Shown: one piece after another, positions 21,480-34,137 of the stretch
How positions within the stretch are numbered: the stretch's first letter is position 1
Layout: every line of letters starts with the position of its first letter
NCBI GenBank assembly: GCA_027068365.1
Contig: JAMOTQ010000010.1
Coordinates: 1-53,277 of the forward strand
Direction of reading: 5' to 3'
DNA length: 53,277 nt
Origin: Methanocaldococcus sp.
GTDB lineage: Archaea; AGJL01; Methanococci; Methanococcales; Methanocaldococcaceae
Notes under the pieces: generated by a model
What the model saw: only the letters and a program-made list of their open reading frames with translations
The model's database searches: none
Told to the model about the DNA's origin: nothing
Position numbers and translations under genes: made by a program

Positions 21480-21615
21480 CCATAGGGGTTACGCCCCTAT
21501 TGGGATACCCCAACTTTTCCCCAGGATTTTCTTAAAAGGCTGTTCGGAATACCCAAGATGCATTGCTTCCAAAGGAAGCAATACTTCTTAAATCATTATT
21601 ATTTGATTATTTTTA
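21480..21615. mobile_element. Short GC-rich hairpin element inserted between rimI and hisA
   Basis: 136 bp without an ORF and more GC-rich than its surroundings. It contains three perfect stem-loops: ATAGGGG/CCCCTAT (21482-21500, 5-nt loop), TTGGG/CCCAA (21500-21513) and ATTGCTTCC/GGAAGCAAT (21562-21582, AAA loop). Direct repeats of 24 bp lie on both sides, as expected of an insertion with target duplication or a slipped duplication. It may act as a terminator, a structured leader of hisA, or a MITE-like element; the sequence does not decide. Confidence 0.5.
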
Positions 21616-21639
21616 TTAAATCACCACAACGTTATTATT
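21616..21639. repeat. Right copy of 24-bp direct repeat flanking hairpin element
   Basis: TTAAATCACCACAACGTTATTATT; this copy contains the last codons and TGA stop of rimI. The TGA overlaps a TGGTGA site, as if hisA had once started right after it. Confidence 0.7.
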
Positions 21640-22091
21640 AATGGTCCCTTAGCATTTGGTTTCTTTTTTATCATCAATATGGCATCTTCTCCATCTTCAT
21701 AGTATTTTGGAAGTAGTTTCCTATCTTTATAACCCATTTTATAATAAAATTTTCTTGCAACAATGTTTGAGACCCTAACCTCCAAAACTATATAATTACA
21801 GTTTGCAACATTAAAATAATAGTTCTCCAAAGTTTTTAATAGGGCTGTTCCAATCCCTAAACCTCTATATTCCTTTTTTACAGCTAATGAAACAATGTGC
21901 CCATTTCCCCAGTCCATACTACCCAAAATATAGCCAACAACCCTCCCATCAAACTCTGCCACATAAAAACAGTTGGGATACATTGTCCATATTCCTAAAA
22001 TTAAGCTTGTTGGGTAGGGATTTTTAAATGCCTCCTTTTCAATCTCTTCAATCTCATCCAAATCCTTAGATGTGAATTTTCTTATTATCAT
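21621..22091 (-). CDS. rimI: GNAT N-acetyltransferase, RimI/Ard1-like
   Basis: 156-residue acetyltransferase. The acetyl-CoA loop is seen as VKKEYRGLGIGTALLKTLE at about residues 72-90, followed by LEVRVSNIVARKFYYKMGY, the block typical of RimI/Ard1 protein N-terminal acetyltransferases. Archaeal members acetylate protein N-termini with broad specificity; a specific ribosomal target is not shown. TGAGAGC lies before the ATG. It is 49 nt downstream of ogt on the same strand. Confidence 0.82.
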   Translation of the reverse strand: MIIRKFTSKDLDEIEEIEKEAFKNPYPTSLILGIWTMYPNCFYVAEFDGRVVGYILGSMDWGNGHIVSLAVKKEYRGLGIGTALLKTLENYYFNVANCNYIVLEVRVSNIVARKFYYKMGYKDRKLLPKYYEDGEDAILMIKKKPNAKGPLIITLW

Positions 22092-22140
22092 GCTCTCATA
22101 CCAAAAAATTTTTTAATCTTTTTATATTCTCTTTTTGTAT

Positions 22141-23307
<1,167 letters not shown>

Positions 23308-23344
23308 TTTATTTTAATTTCAATTTTATAACTTTATAATGGGA

Positions 23345-23385
23345 TTTATAATTTTATATATATGATTTATATATCATGCATCTCC
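23345..23385 (+). promoter_or_regulatory. Candidate promoter/operator before the UPF0132 gene
   Basis: TTTATATATATG (about 23353-23364) is a TATA-like box, overlapped by an imperfect palindrome ATGAT-TTATAT-ATCAT. Position is about 100 nt before the ATG. Confidence 0.3.
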
Positions 23386-23460
23386 AAATTTGTTTTATTT
23401 GGTTTTATTTAATTTTACTTTTGTTTTGTGCTAATGATGACAATATGCCATGGTGAAATT

Positions 23461-23790
23461 ATGGCTTTGGGATTAAGTAGGAATATAGAGGGAGTTTTAT
23501 GTTATTTATTGGGTTGGATAAGTGGGTTAATATTTTTACTTTTGGAGAAAGAGGACGATTTTATAAGATTTCACGCTATGCAGTCATTTATAACATTCCT
23601 AAGTTTAAATATAATTGCTGTTATTATTTCAATAATTCCAGTAATTGGAAAAATAATCTACGCGTTAATAAATATATTTATCATTGTCTTATGGATTGTT
23701 GGAATGGTTAAAGCTTATAATGGGGAGAAGTATAAATTTCCAGTGTTTGGGGATATAGCAGAAAAATATTATAAAGAATTTTTAAAATAA
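23461..23790 (+). CDS. UPF0132/DUF4870-type small membrane protein
   Basis: 109 residues with three hydrophobic segments: LCYLLGWISGLIFLLL, FITFLSLNIIAVIISIIPV and a following IIYALINIFIIVLWIVGMV. The loop EKEDDFIRFHAMQS is the family hallmark. Role unknown; a Tic20-like fold has been proposed for related proteins. ATG 23461 is preceded by GGTGAAATT. The UPF0280 gene follows after 10 nt. Confidence 0.8.
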   Translation: MALGLSRNIEGVLCYLLGWISGLIFLLLEKEDDFIRFHAMQSFITFLSLNIIAVIISIIPVIGKIIYALINIFIIVLWIVGMVKAYNGEKYKFPVFGDIAEKYYKEFLK

Positions 23791-23800
23791 GGGAATTTTT

Positions 23801-24538
23801 ATGGTGTGGTTTAAAAAAAGAATTATAATAAAAGAGACAAACCTACTTCTAAAAGTTGATAATAAAAGGTATTTTAAAAAGGCAGCGGAGATTATCTTAA
23901 AAAATAGGTTAGATTTGGAGAGATACATATTAAAAAACCCTTATTTTTTAACATCGTATTTTCCTGTTGATGTAGAAGATGATGCCCCAGAGATTGTTAA
24001 ATTGATGGCTACATCTGGAAAAATTGCCAATGTAGGACCTATGGCAAGCGTTGCCGGTGCAATAGCTGAAATATTAGTTAAAAATCTTAATGCAAAAAAT
24101 GTAATTGCTGAAAATGGTGGAGACATATGTTTAAGGTCTAAAAAAGATGTTATTGTTGGGTTATATGCAGGAAATTCAAAGATTACGGGAGAAGTTGGAT
24201 TCAAATTAAAAAAAGAAAAAATCAAAGATATTTATGGAGTTTGCACATCCTCTGCAACTGTTGGGCATTCAGTAAGTTTTGGAGAGGCAGACGCTGTAAC
24301 TGTTTTTGCTAAAAGCTCAGCCATTGCAGACGCTGCTGCGACAGCTATATGTAACGCTTCAAGAGGCGGGGATGAGGAGGAAATAATAAATAATGCATTG
24401 GAAAAAGCGGATGAAATAGAAAAAATAGATGGGGTTTTTGTTGTTTTCAAAGATAAGTTAGGATTTAAAGGAAGAATCCCAGAATTGGTTAAGACAAATA
24501 AAAAAATTACATTAGGAGAGATATTTGACATTTATTAA
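23801..24538 (+). CDS. UPF0280 family protein (ApbE-like fold)
   Basis: 245 residues. Gly/Ala-rich core with KIANVGPMASVAGAIAE at about 67-83, NVIAENGGDI at about 102-111, and VCTSSATVGHSVSFGEADAVTVF at about 147-169, which recall the flavin-transferase ApbE fold (the TxxxxGHS... and AD-AVTV motifs). The family is common in methanogens but its reaction is unknown. AAGGGA lies upstream of the ATG. Confidence 0.8.
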   Translation: MVWFKKRIIIKETNLLLKVDNKRYFKKAAEIILKNRLDLERYILKNPYFLTSYFPVDVEDDAPEIVKLMATSGKIANVGPMASVAGAIAEILVKNLNAKNVIAENGGDICLRSKKDVIVGLYAGNSKITGEVGFKLKKEKIKDIYGVCTSSATVGHSVSFGEADAVTVFAKSSAIADAAATAICNASRGGDEEEIINNALEKADEIEKIDGVFVVFKDKLGFKGRIPELVKTNKKITLGEIFDIY

Positions 24539-24571
24539 TTTAATTTATTTTTATAATTTTAGATAAGAAAA

Positions 24572-24584
24572 ACATTTATACAAC
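24572..24584 (+). promoter_or_regulatory. TATA-like element for rpiA
   Basis: ACATTTATACAAC about 50 nt before the GTG start; spacing gives a leader of roughly 25 nt. Confidence 0.4.
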
Positions 24585-24629
24585 CTCTTTTTACCAGAAC
24601 TATGCTAAAAATATAAGAGAGGGATAACT

Positions 24630-25310
24630 GTGTCAAATGAAGATTTAAAATTAAAGGTAGCTAAGGAAGCTGTGAAGTTGGTTAAAGATGGGATGGTTAT
24701 TGGGTTGGGAACTGGCTCAACAGCAGCGTTATTTATCAGAGAACTTGGAAATAGAATTCAAGAGGAGGAATTAACGGTCTTTGGAATTCCTACATCATTT
24801 GAGGCGAAAATGTTGGCTATGCAGTATGGAATACCATTAGTTACATTGGATGAGTATGATGTCGATATAGCATTTGATGGAGCTGATGAGGTTGAAAAAA
24901 AAACCCTTTTCTTAATAAAAGGAGGAGGAGGTTGTCATACTCAGGAGAAGATAGTGGATTATAATGCAAATAAGTTTGTTGTTTTAGTTGATGAAAGTAA
25001 ATTAGTTAAAAAATTAGGGGAGAAGTTCCCAATACCTGTGGAGGTTATTCCATCAGCATATAGGGTTGTGATGAGGGCTTTATCAGAAATGGGTGGAGAG
25101 GCAGTTATTAGGTTGGGAGAGAGGAAAAGAGGACCGGTTATAACTGATAATGGGAATATGATTATAGATGTGTTTATGAAAGTTGATGATGCTGTTGAGC
25201 TTGAAAAAGAGATAAATAACATCCCAGGAGTAGTTGAGAATGGTATATTCACAAAGGTAGATAAGGTTTTAGTTGGGACTAAAAAAGGAGTAAAAACCTT
25301 GAAGAAATAA
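24630..25310 (+). CDS. rpiA: Ribose-5-phosphate isomerase A
   Basis: Interconverts ribose-5-phosphate and ribulose-5-phosphate; in methanogens it links to ribulose-monophosphate and nucleotide synthesis. 226 residues. Phosphate loop GLGTGSTAALF at about 22-32, DGADEVE with the catalytic acid, and KGGGGCHTQEK. GTG start with GAGAGGGATAACT upstream. Convergent with the phosphofructokinase gene. Confidence 0.95.
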   Translation: MSNEDLKLKVAKEAVKLVKDGMVIGLGTGSTAALFIRELGNRIQEEELTVFGIPTSFEAKMLAMQYGIPLVTLDEYDVDIAFDGADEVEKKTLFLIKGGGGCHTQEKIVDYNANKFVVLVDESKLVKKLGEKFPIPVEVIPSAYRVVMRALSEMGGEAVIRLGERKRGPVITDNGNMIIDVFMKVDDAVELEKEINNIPGVVENGIFTKVDKVLVGTKKGVKTLKK

Positions 25311-25314
25311 AAAA

Positions 25315-27928
<2,614 letters not shown>

Positions 27929-27955
27929 ATTTCCCCCCAAAATATTTTAAATTTA

Positions 27956-29521
27956 TTATTTCAAGCAATGGTTATAAATGGCTCCTCCAAACAAACCCTT
28001 ATACTTTCTTATAGATGGAGAGTTCTGCCAGCTTAAATTTCTAAGCACGTGGTAATAACAGTTTCTCATCATCATAGATAATGGGGCGTTTTCATCATAA
28101 GGATGTTCGGGGCATTCATATCTTAAATACTGCATAAACATACAAGCCTCCTTAACCTTGTAAAATGTCCAATTTAATGCATGTTCAACACCCCACATAA
28201 GCCCCAACTTATCTGGAACTTTAAATAAAACACCTGTTGCCTTATCAAAATTTGGACGCTCATTAGGATTTGGGTGGAGAGGAATTATCGTATCTTTAAG
28301 CCCCCCAGTTTCTGTGGCTATGACGGGAGTGCAGTATGCCATCGCTTCCATTTGCACCAAACCACATGGCTCCCAATATGATGGCATAATTATCCAATCA
28401 CTTCCGGCAAACACCAAAGATGATAATGGGAGAGAATAACCTACCAAAGCCAATATCTTCCCGTCATATTCATTTGCAAGATTTTTTAATCTATTCTCAA
28501 TATCTTTATCTCCCTTTGTTAAAAATACAAATCTTATATCATGTCTCTCCAAAAGTTCAGGAATTGCTTCAAACATCGTATTAAAACCTTTTTGATATGT
28601 CGCTCTACCAACAAACCCAATTAACGGGGTTTCTATATCCCCATCTAATCCACCACAGACCTCTACATCAGTGGCTGATATTCCTTTCTCAATTTTATTC
28701 CAATCTTCTACGTATTCATAAACTCCTCCCTTATAAAACCATGAATATTTTATTTTTGGTTTCACATCATGAGCATCCTCAGCTGAGTAAGGGGAGATAT
28801 ACGCGTAATTTCTCGGGTCGAGTTTGTTGTTTGAGAGATTACACATCCTTTCGATTATCCTCATTGGGTCGTATTCATCAATATCAATTCCATTTAAAAT
28901 TCCATGGAATGGCTTATCTTTAATGTGCTTTCTAATATAAGGATAGTTTTTTATTTCCTCAGCATGTGTGGGGCTTACAGTATTAACTGCATCTGCATAT
29001 TTAAGCCCAAACTCTAAAAATGTCATAATTTCTCCTTTGTATTCAACCATCTCCCCCTTAAATGCCTCATTGTGAATTGTTAAAGTTGTTGGCAAGTCCA
29101 AAATATCACTGCATTTGGCTATTGCCAAACCACACATCCAATCATGCCCTGAAACAACATCTACATCTTTGATATCATCCAAATACTCAACAACTAAGTC
29201 AGCAAAAATCTCATACTTTATTGGGTCCCAAACATCCAAGTTATTGATTTTTTCATTACTGAATACAATCAACTCAACGCCAGTTGTTGGATGTTTTGTC
29301 TTTAAAACATTAAATGTAATTTTGGCTCCTTTATAAATAACATTTATTTTTTTAATAACTTCATATGGAAGGGAAAAATATCTATTGTTATGATTTAAGG
29401 TTAAAACTAAGACATCATTATTTTTTTCTTTTAAAAATTTTGGTAAGTCCCTCATTACATCTCCCAACCCACCATAGGAAACAATTGGCGTTATTGTAGG
29501 AGCGAGTATTACAATCTTCAT
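27956..29521 (-). CDS. glgA: Glycogen/starch synthase (GT5)
   Basis: Adds glucose from a nucleotide sugar to an alpha-1,4-glucan. 521 residues, two Rossmann domains. N-terminal SYGGLGDVMRDLPKF takes the place of the usual KxGGL donor motif; C-terminal GRATYQKGFNTM and the EPCGLVQMEAMAYCTPVIATETGG block (broken here: EPCGLVQMEAMA then TPVIATETGG) are the GT-B donor site. GTGATAATT precedes ATG 29521. Upstream of pgi and pfkC by 27 nt, forming a glgA-pgi-pfkC operon. Confidence 0.9.
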   Translation of the reverse strand: MKIVILAPTITPIVSYGGLGDVMRDLPKFLKEKNNDVLVLTLNHNNRYFSLPYEVIKKINVIYKGAKITFNVLKTKHPTTGVELIVFSNEKINNLDVWDPIKYEIFADLVVEYLDDIKDVDVVSGHDWMCGLAIAKCSDILDLPTTLTIHNEAFKGEMVEYKGEIMTFLEFGLKYADAVNTVSPTHAEEIKNYPYIRKHIKDKPFHGILNGIDIDEYDPMRIIERMCNLSNNKLDPRNYAYISPYSAEDAHDVKPKIKYSWFYKGGVYEYVEDWNKIEKGISATDVEVCGGLDGDIETPLIGFVGRATYQKGFNTMFEAIPELLERHDIRFVFLTKGDKDIENRLKNLANEYDGKILALVGYSLPLSSLVFAGSDWIIMPSYWEPCGLVQMEAMAYCTPVIATETGGLKDTIIPLHPNPNERPNFDKATGVLFKVPDKLGLMWGVEHALNWTFYKVKEACMFMQYLRYECPEHPYDENAPLSMMMRNCYYHVLRNLSWQNSPSIRKYKGLFGGAIYNHCLK

Positions 29522-29607
29522 AATTATCACAACCTTTTTATAATATCCTAATTAAATTTTTATTTGGTAGTATTAAAATCTTAGGTATCTTTAAATTAAG
29601 TTATACC

Positions 29608-29627
29608 CATAACAAATATATGTTATG
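29608..29627. promoter_or_regulatory. Inverted repeat in the glgA/GT4 divergent region
   Basis: CATAAC-8 nt-GTTATG with an AT-rich core AAATATAT that may also be the TATA box of the rightward gene (ATG at 29667). It is in the right place for an operator, but no regulator is identified. Confidence 0.35.
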
Positions 29628-29666
29628 AACAAGTATAAAAAGTTTAATAACATGATAGATGATATT

Positions 29667-30839
29667 ATGAGAATTGCTATGGTAACATGGGAATATCCTC
29701 CAAGGATAGTTGGAGGTTTAGCAGTTCATTGTAAGGGATTAGCTGAGGGGCTGGTTAGGAATGGACATGAGGTAGATGTTATAACAGTGGGGTATGATTT
29801 GCCAGAATATGAAAACATAAATGGAGTTAATGTTTATAGAGTGAAACCAATATCTCATCCACATTTTTTAACTTGGGCTACGTTCATGGCTGAGGAGATG
29901 GAAAAAAAATTGGGAATTTTGGGAGTTGATAATTACGATGTAATTCACTGTCATGATTGGATGGCTCATTTTGTTGGGGCTAATTTGAAGCATGCCTGTA
30001 AAATGCCTTATGTCCAATCAATACACAGCACGGAGATAGGAAGATGTGGGGGGCTGTATTCAGATGATTCAAAAGCTATTCACACGATAGAATACCTTTC
30101 AACTTATGAATCCTGTCAAGTAATAACTGTAAGTCATTCTTTGAAAGAAGAAATATGCTCTATATTTAATACACCAGAGGATAAAGTTAGGGTTGTTTAT
30201 AATGGAATAAATCCATGGGAGTTTGATATTAATATGAGTTTGGAGGAGAGGATAAATTTTAGGAGGAGTATAGGCGTTCAAGATGATGAAAAAATGATTT
30301 TATTTGTTGGTAGATTAACATATCAAAAAGGGGTTGAATATTTAATAAGGGCAATGCCAAAAATCCTTGAAAGGCATAATGTAAAGTTAGTTATTGCTGG
30401 TTCTGGGGATATGAGGGGTTATTTGGAAGATTTATGTTATCAACTGGGAGTTAGGCACAAGGTAATTTTTTTGGGGTTTGTTAGTGGAGAGATGTTAAAA
30501 AAATTATATAAATCAGCTGATGTTGTTGTAATTCCATCGGTTTATGAGCCGTTTGGTATTGTAGCTTTGGAGGCAATGGCGGCTGGCACACCAGTTGTTG
30601 TGAGTTCAGTTGGAGGATTAAGGGAGATTATAAGGCATGAATATAACGGTGTTTGGGTTTATCCAAAAAATCCTGATTCGATTGCTTGGGGGGTTGATAG
30701 GGTTTTATCTGATGAAGAGTTTAAAAATTATATAGTAAATAATGCCAAAAAAGATGTTTATGAAAAGTATAGTTGGGATAACATAGCAAAAGAAACTGTT
30801 GAGGTTTATAAAACAGCCATAAAGATGATGGGGCGATAG
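29667..30839 (+). CDS. Glycosyltransferase family 4 (glycogen-locus type)
   Basis: 390 residues of GT-B fold. N-terminal WEYPPRIVGGLAVHCKGLAEGL and IHCHDWMAHFVG; C-terminal FVGRLTYQKGVEYLIRAM and EPFGIVALEAMAAGTPVVVS. Related archaeal enzymes at glycogen loci act as alpha-glucan synthases or elongases; a second polymerising enzyme beside GT5 glgA fits. I start at ATG 29667 behind AGATGATATT; the 14-codon longer ORF begins within the palindrome. Divergent from glgA. Confidence 0.85.
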   Translation: MRIAMVTWEYPPRIVGGLAVHCKGLAEGLVRNGHEVDVITVGYDLPEYENINGVNVYRVKPISHPHFLTWATFMAEEMEKKLGILGVDNYDVIHCHDWMAHFVGANLKHACKMPYVQSIHSTEIGRCGGLYSDDSKAIHTIEYLSTYESCQVITVSHSLKEEICSIFNTPEDKVRVVYNGINPWEFDINMSLEERINFRRSIGVQDDEKMILFVGRLTYQKGVEYLIRAMPKILERHNVKLVIAGSGDMRGYLEDLCYQLGVRHKVIFLGFVSGEMLKKLYKSADVVVIPSVYEPFGIVALEAMAAGTPVVVSSVGGLREIIRHEYNGVWVYPKNPDSIAWGVDRVLSDEEFKNYIVNNAKKDVYEKYSWDNIAKETVEVYKTAIKMMGR

Positions 30840-30840
30840 T

Positions 30841-31053
30841 ATGGAAGATATGTGGGGAAAAATTGGTGAAACTGCTGGAAAAATCTATCATTTATTGGAA
30901 GAGGGAGAAAAAAGTTTATCTCAAATAGAGGATAGTTTAAGAAAAGAGGGGTGTAATTCAAATATTGTAAAGATGGCTATTGGATGGCTTGCAAGGGAAG
31001 ACAAAATATTTGTATTGAAAGATGGGAGAAAATGGGTGATTAAATTAAAGTAG
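30841..31053 (+). CDS. DUF2582 winged-helix protein (70 aa)
   Basis: A single winged-helix domain: GKIYHLLEEGEKSLSQIEDSLRKEG as helices 1-2, NIVKMAIGWLAREDKIFVLKDG as recognition helix and wing. DUF2582 proteins are small archaeal/bacterial DNA-binding-like proteins without known target. It begins one base after the GT4 stop codon, so it is co-translated and may regulate the carbohydrate locus (inference). Confidence 0.8.
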   Translation: MEDMWGKIGETAGKIYHLLEEGEKSLSQIEDSLRKEGCNSNIVKMAIGWLAREDKIFVLKDGRKWVIKLK

Positions 31054-31063
31054 GTTATATACT
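31054..31063 (+). promoter_or_regulatory. TATA-like element before ATPase copy 1
   Basis: GTTATATACTT just after the DUF2582 stop and 25-34 nt before the ATPase ATG, close enough for a near-leaderless transcript. Confidence 0.4.
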
Positions 31064-31087
31064 TAAATTAGTTTTTGGTGATTTTTT

Positions 31088-32212
31088 ATGAAATTTTTCA
31101 ATAGAGAAAAAGAAATTAATAAAATTTTATCTATTATTGAAGGAGAGCCAAATAATATTTATTTTATTTATGGTCCTTTAAATAGTGGGAAATCAACCCT
31201 AATAAGGGAAATTATAACCAACAGGTTAGATAAATCTAAGTATGTCCCATTTTTTATTGATTTTAGGACGAGGAATATTTTAAACGTTGATAATTTTATT
31301 GAGTGTTTGTTTGAAGTGGATGAAAAATCAAAGATAGATGATTTTAGGGAATATGTTAAATCATTAACTGATTTGTTGGTTGGAGGTAGTGAAGAGATTA
31401 GCAAATACTACCTGGGCATGCCCATTAAAATACCAAAACCATTTTTTGATAAGATTTTTAATAAAAAAGATAAATCAGCAGATGTTTATCAATATATTGA
31501 ATATTTATTTGCTAAATTGAATGAAAAAGGTAAAAAACCAATTTTAATATTTGATGAATTACAGATGATTAGGGAGATAACATTAAATGGAAATAGATTA
31601 TTATTATGGAGTTTATTCCAGTTCTTAGTTGCCTTAACTAAGGTTCAACACCTATGCCATGTTTTCTGCCTAAGTTCTGATAGTTTGTTTATTGAATATG
31701 TTTATACTACTGGGGAATTAGAAGGAAGGGCTGACTATATTTTAGTTGACGATTTTGATAAAGAGACAGCTTTAAAGTTTATGGACTTTTTATCTGAGGA
31801 GATTTTAAATAAAAAACTATCTGATGATGAGAAAGAGCTAATTTATAGCTACGTTGGTGGAAAGCCAATATTAATAATAAAAGTCGTAGATAAGTTAAGA
31901 TACGAAGATTTAAAAGAGATTTTAGACCAAATGCTTAAAGAAGAAATTCAGAAATTAAGACATTTTTTAAAGGATTTAGATTACATAAAACCAAGAGTTA
32001 ATATTGAAGATGAAATTATTGAAATCAATAAAGAAGATATAATCGAAGCGTTGAGGTTGTTCAAAGATAATTACGAGATTAGTGATGACAAAATACCAAA
32101 ACCAGTTTATATTTATTTAGTTAAAAGAAATATTTTATTCTTAAACCCAGTAGAAGGAACTTTAAAACCACAATCTTTTTTAACGTGGAATGCTATAAAA
32201 AGAATATTGTAA
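31088..32212 (+). CDS. Archaeal AAA-type ATPase, paralogue 1 of 4
   Basis: 374 residues, archaeal ATPase family (PF01637-like, much expanded in Methanocaldococcus, role unknown). Starts with the family's [10 protein letters not shown]; Walker [10 protein letters not shown] at 29-37, Walker B ILIFDELQ at 152-159, sensor-like [12 protein letters not shown] at 190-201, and the conserved C-terminal block [19 protein letters not shown] stretch [20 protein letters not shown] near residue 300 is longer than in the other copies. It separates the winged-helix gene from the glucoamylase gene. GGTGATTTTTT lies before the ATG. Confidence 0.85.
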   Translation: MKFFNREKEINKILSIIEGEPNNIYFIYGPLNSGKSTLIREIITNRLDKSKYVPFFIDFRTRNILNVDNFIECLFEVDEKSKIDDFREYVKSLTDLLVGGSEEISKYYLGMPIKIPKPFFDKIFNKKDKSADVYQYIEYLFAKLNEKGKKPILIFDELQMIREITLNGNRLLLWSLFQFLVALTKVQHLCHVFCLSSDSLFIEYVYTTGELEGRADYILVDDFDKETALKFMDFLSEEILNKKLSDDEKELIYSYVGGKPILIIKVVDKLRYEDLKEILDQMLKEEIQKLRHFLKDLDYIKPRVNIEDEIIEINKEDIIEALRLFKDNYEISDDKIPKPVYIYLVKRNILFLNPVEGTLKPQSFLTWNAIKRIL

Positions 32213-32239
32213 TAATTAAAAGTTTATTGTGTGATTATT

Positions 32240-34075
32240 ATGGGGGGAATCGTTGGAAATAACAGTTTATTAGCCAAAATTGGAAATTATGGGGAGATTA
32301 ATTATATTTTCTATCCTCATGTTGGTTATGAGACGCATTTTTTTGACTCTGCTCTGGCAATCTATGATAAAAAGGTAAAATGGCACTGGGATGAAGATTG
32401 GGACATAACTCAAAAATACATTGAGGAGACGAATATATTTAAAACCATAATGGAAGATGATAAGATAATATTAACAATCAAAGATTTAGTTCCTGTCTCT
32501 CATAATGTAATCATTAGACGGCTGTATATAAAAAATAAACTTGATAAAAAGTTGAATTTTAAATTATTCTTTTATGAAAATTTGAGGATTGGGGAAAATC
32601 CAACAGAAAATACTGTAAGATTTTTAGAAGAAGACGATTGTATTATTAAATATGGTGGAAATTATATTTTTTGTATTGGGAGTGATAAAAAGATTCATTC
32701 ATTTCAATGTGGGAATAGGTATAGTGAAAATAGTGCATACATAGACATTGAAAATGGGATATTGAAAGAGCACAAAGAAAGCCATGGGATAATGACGGAT
32801 AGTGCAATATGTTGGGACATAAATCTTGACAAAAAAAGAAGCTTGGCATTTAATATATATATAATCCCCCAAATATTTGATGGAGATTTTTCATTAATCA
32901 CAGAACAACTAAAAATTATAAAAAACAACAGTGAAAATATTAAAAATCTCTCATTAAATTATTGGAGGAATGTTATAGGAGATATAAGAAGGCATTTACA
33001 TCCTGAATTTTGCTCAAATAATAATATATACTGTATAGCTAAAAGGGCTTTAATGGTTCTTTTAATGCTGTGTGATAAAAATGGGGGGATTATAGCCGCT
33101 CCTTCATTACATCCAGATTATAGGTATGTATGGGGGAGAGATGGAAGTTATATAGCAATTGCATTAAACTTATTTGGAATGAGGACAGATAAATTCTTTG
33201 AATTTATGTCAAGGGTTCAAAATCCTGACGGTTCATGGCTACAAAATTACTATGTTAATGGAAATCCAAGATTAACTGCCCTACAAATTGACCAAATTGG
33301 CTCGGTATTGTGGGCTATGGATGTGAGGTATAGATTAAGTGGAGATAGAGGGTTTGTCAAAAGATATTGGGATACCATTGAAAAGGCAGGTAATTATTTA
33401 AGCTCTGCGGCTTTAAACTTCACACAATGCTTTGATTTGTGGGAGGAGAAAGTTGGAGTTTTTGCATATACCATGGGGGCAGTATATGGAGGATTGAAAT
33501 GTGCTTACAGTATGAGTAAGGCGGTTGATAAGAGAGATGAGGTTAAGCACTGGGAAAAGGCACTTGAATTCTTAAAGAGAGAGGTTCCAAAGAGATTTTA
33601 TTTAAAGGATGAGGAAAGATTTGCTAAATCAATAAATCCATTAAATAAGGAGATAGATACAAGTATATTGGGATTAAGTTATCCATTTAACTTAATTAAC
33701 GTTGATGATGAGAGGATGATAAAAACAGCCGAGGCAATTGAAAAAGCTTTTAAATATAAGGTTGGAGGAATTGGAAGGTATCCTAATGACGTTTATTTTG
33801 GAGGGAATCCATGGATTATAACTACATTATGGCTTTCTTTGTATTATAGAAGGTTGTCAAAGATTCTAAAAGAAAAAGATGATAATAGAGCAGATATTTA
33901 TTCACAAAAATCTAAGAAGTTGTTTGATTGGGTAGTAAAATATAGTTTTAATGGGTTGTTTCCAGAGCAGATACACAAAGACCTTGGCATTCCAATGTCT
34001 GCAATGCCGTTGGGTTGGAGTAATGCAATGTTCCTCATGTATGTTTATAGAGATGAGGAGGTATTTATTCCATAA
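32240..34075 (+). CDS. Glucoamylase-type glycoside hydrolase family 15
   Basis: Releases glucose from the non-reducing ends of alpha-glucans, probably intracellular since no signal peptide is seen. 611 residues: an N-terminal beta-sandwich (about 1-260) and a C-terminal (alpha/alpha)6 barrel. Barrel motifs: YVWGRDGSYIAIALN, general acid Glu in FDLWEEKVGVF, and the catalytic base in NGLFPEQIH. ATG 32240 follows GTGATTATT. The ATPase stop is 27 nt upstream. Confidence 0.9.
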   Translation: MGGIVGNNSLLAKIGNYGEINYIFYPHVGYETHFFDSALAIYDKKVKWHWDEDWDITQKYIEETNIFKTIMEDDKIILTIKDLVPVSHNVIIRRLYIKNKLDKKLNFKLFFYENLRIGENPTENTVRFLEEDDCIIKYGGNYIFCIGSDKKIHSFQCGNRYSENSAYIDIENGILKEHKESHGIMTDSAICWDINLDKKRSLAFNIYIIPQIFDGDFSLITEQLKIIKNNSENIKNLSLNYWRNVIGDIRRHLHPEFCSNNNIYCIAKRALMVLLMLCDKNGGIIAAPSLHPDYRYVWGRDGSYIAIALNLFGMRTDKFFEFMSRVQNPDGSWLQNYYVNGNPRLTALQIDQIGSVLWAMDVRYRLSGDRGFVKRYWDTIEKAGNYLSSAALNFTQCFDLWEEKVGVFAYTMGAVYGGLKCAYSMSKAVDKRDEVKHWEKALEFLKREVPKRFYLKDEERFAKSINPLNKEIDTSILGLSYPFNLINVDDERMIKTAEAIEKAFKYKVGGIGRYPNDVYFGGNPWIITTLWLSLYYRRLSKILKEKDDNRADIYSQKSKKLFDWVVKYSFNGLFPEQIHKDLGIPMSAMPLGWSNAMFLMYVYRDEEVFIP

Positions 34076-34137
34076 ATTTAAATTGAAAAATTAAATTAAA
34101 ATATTTAAAATAATTAAAAATTTTTTGAGATGATAGC

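Noticed and set aside
21535-21555. GGCTGTTCGGAATACCC resembling a tRNA T-arm
   Set aside because: No acceptor, D or anticodon arms around it; the segment belongs to the hairpin element.
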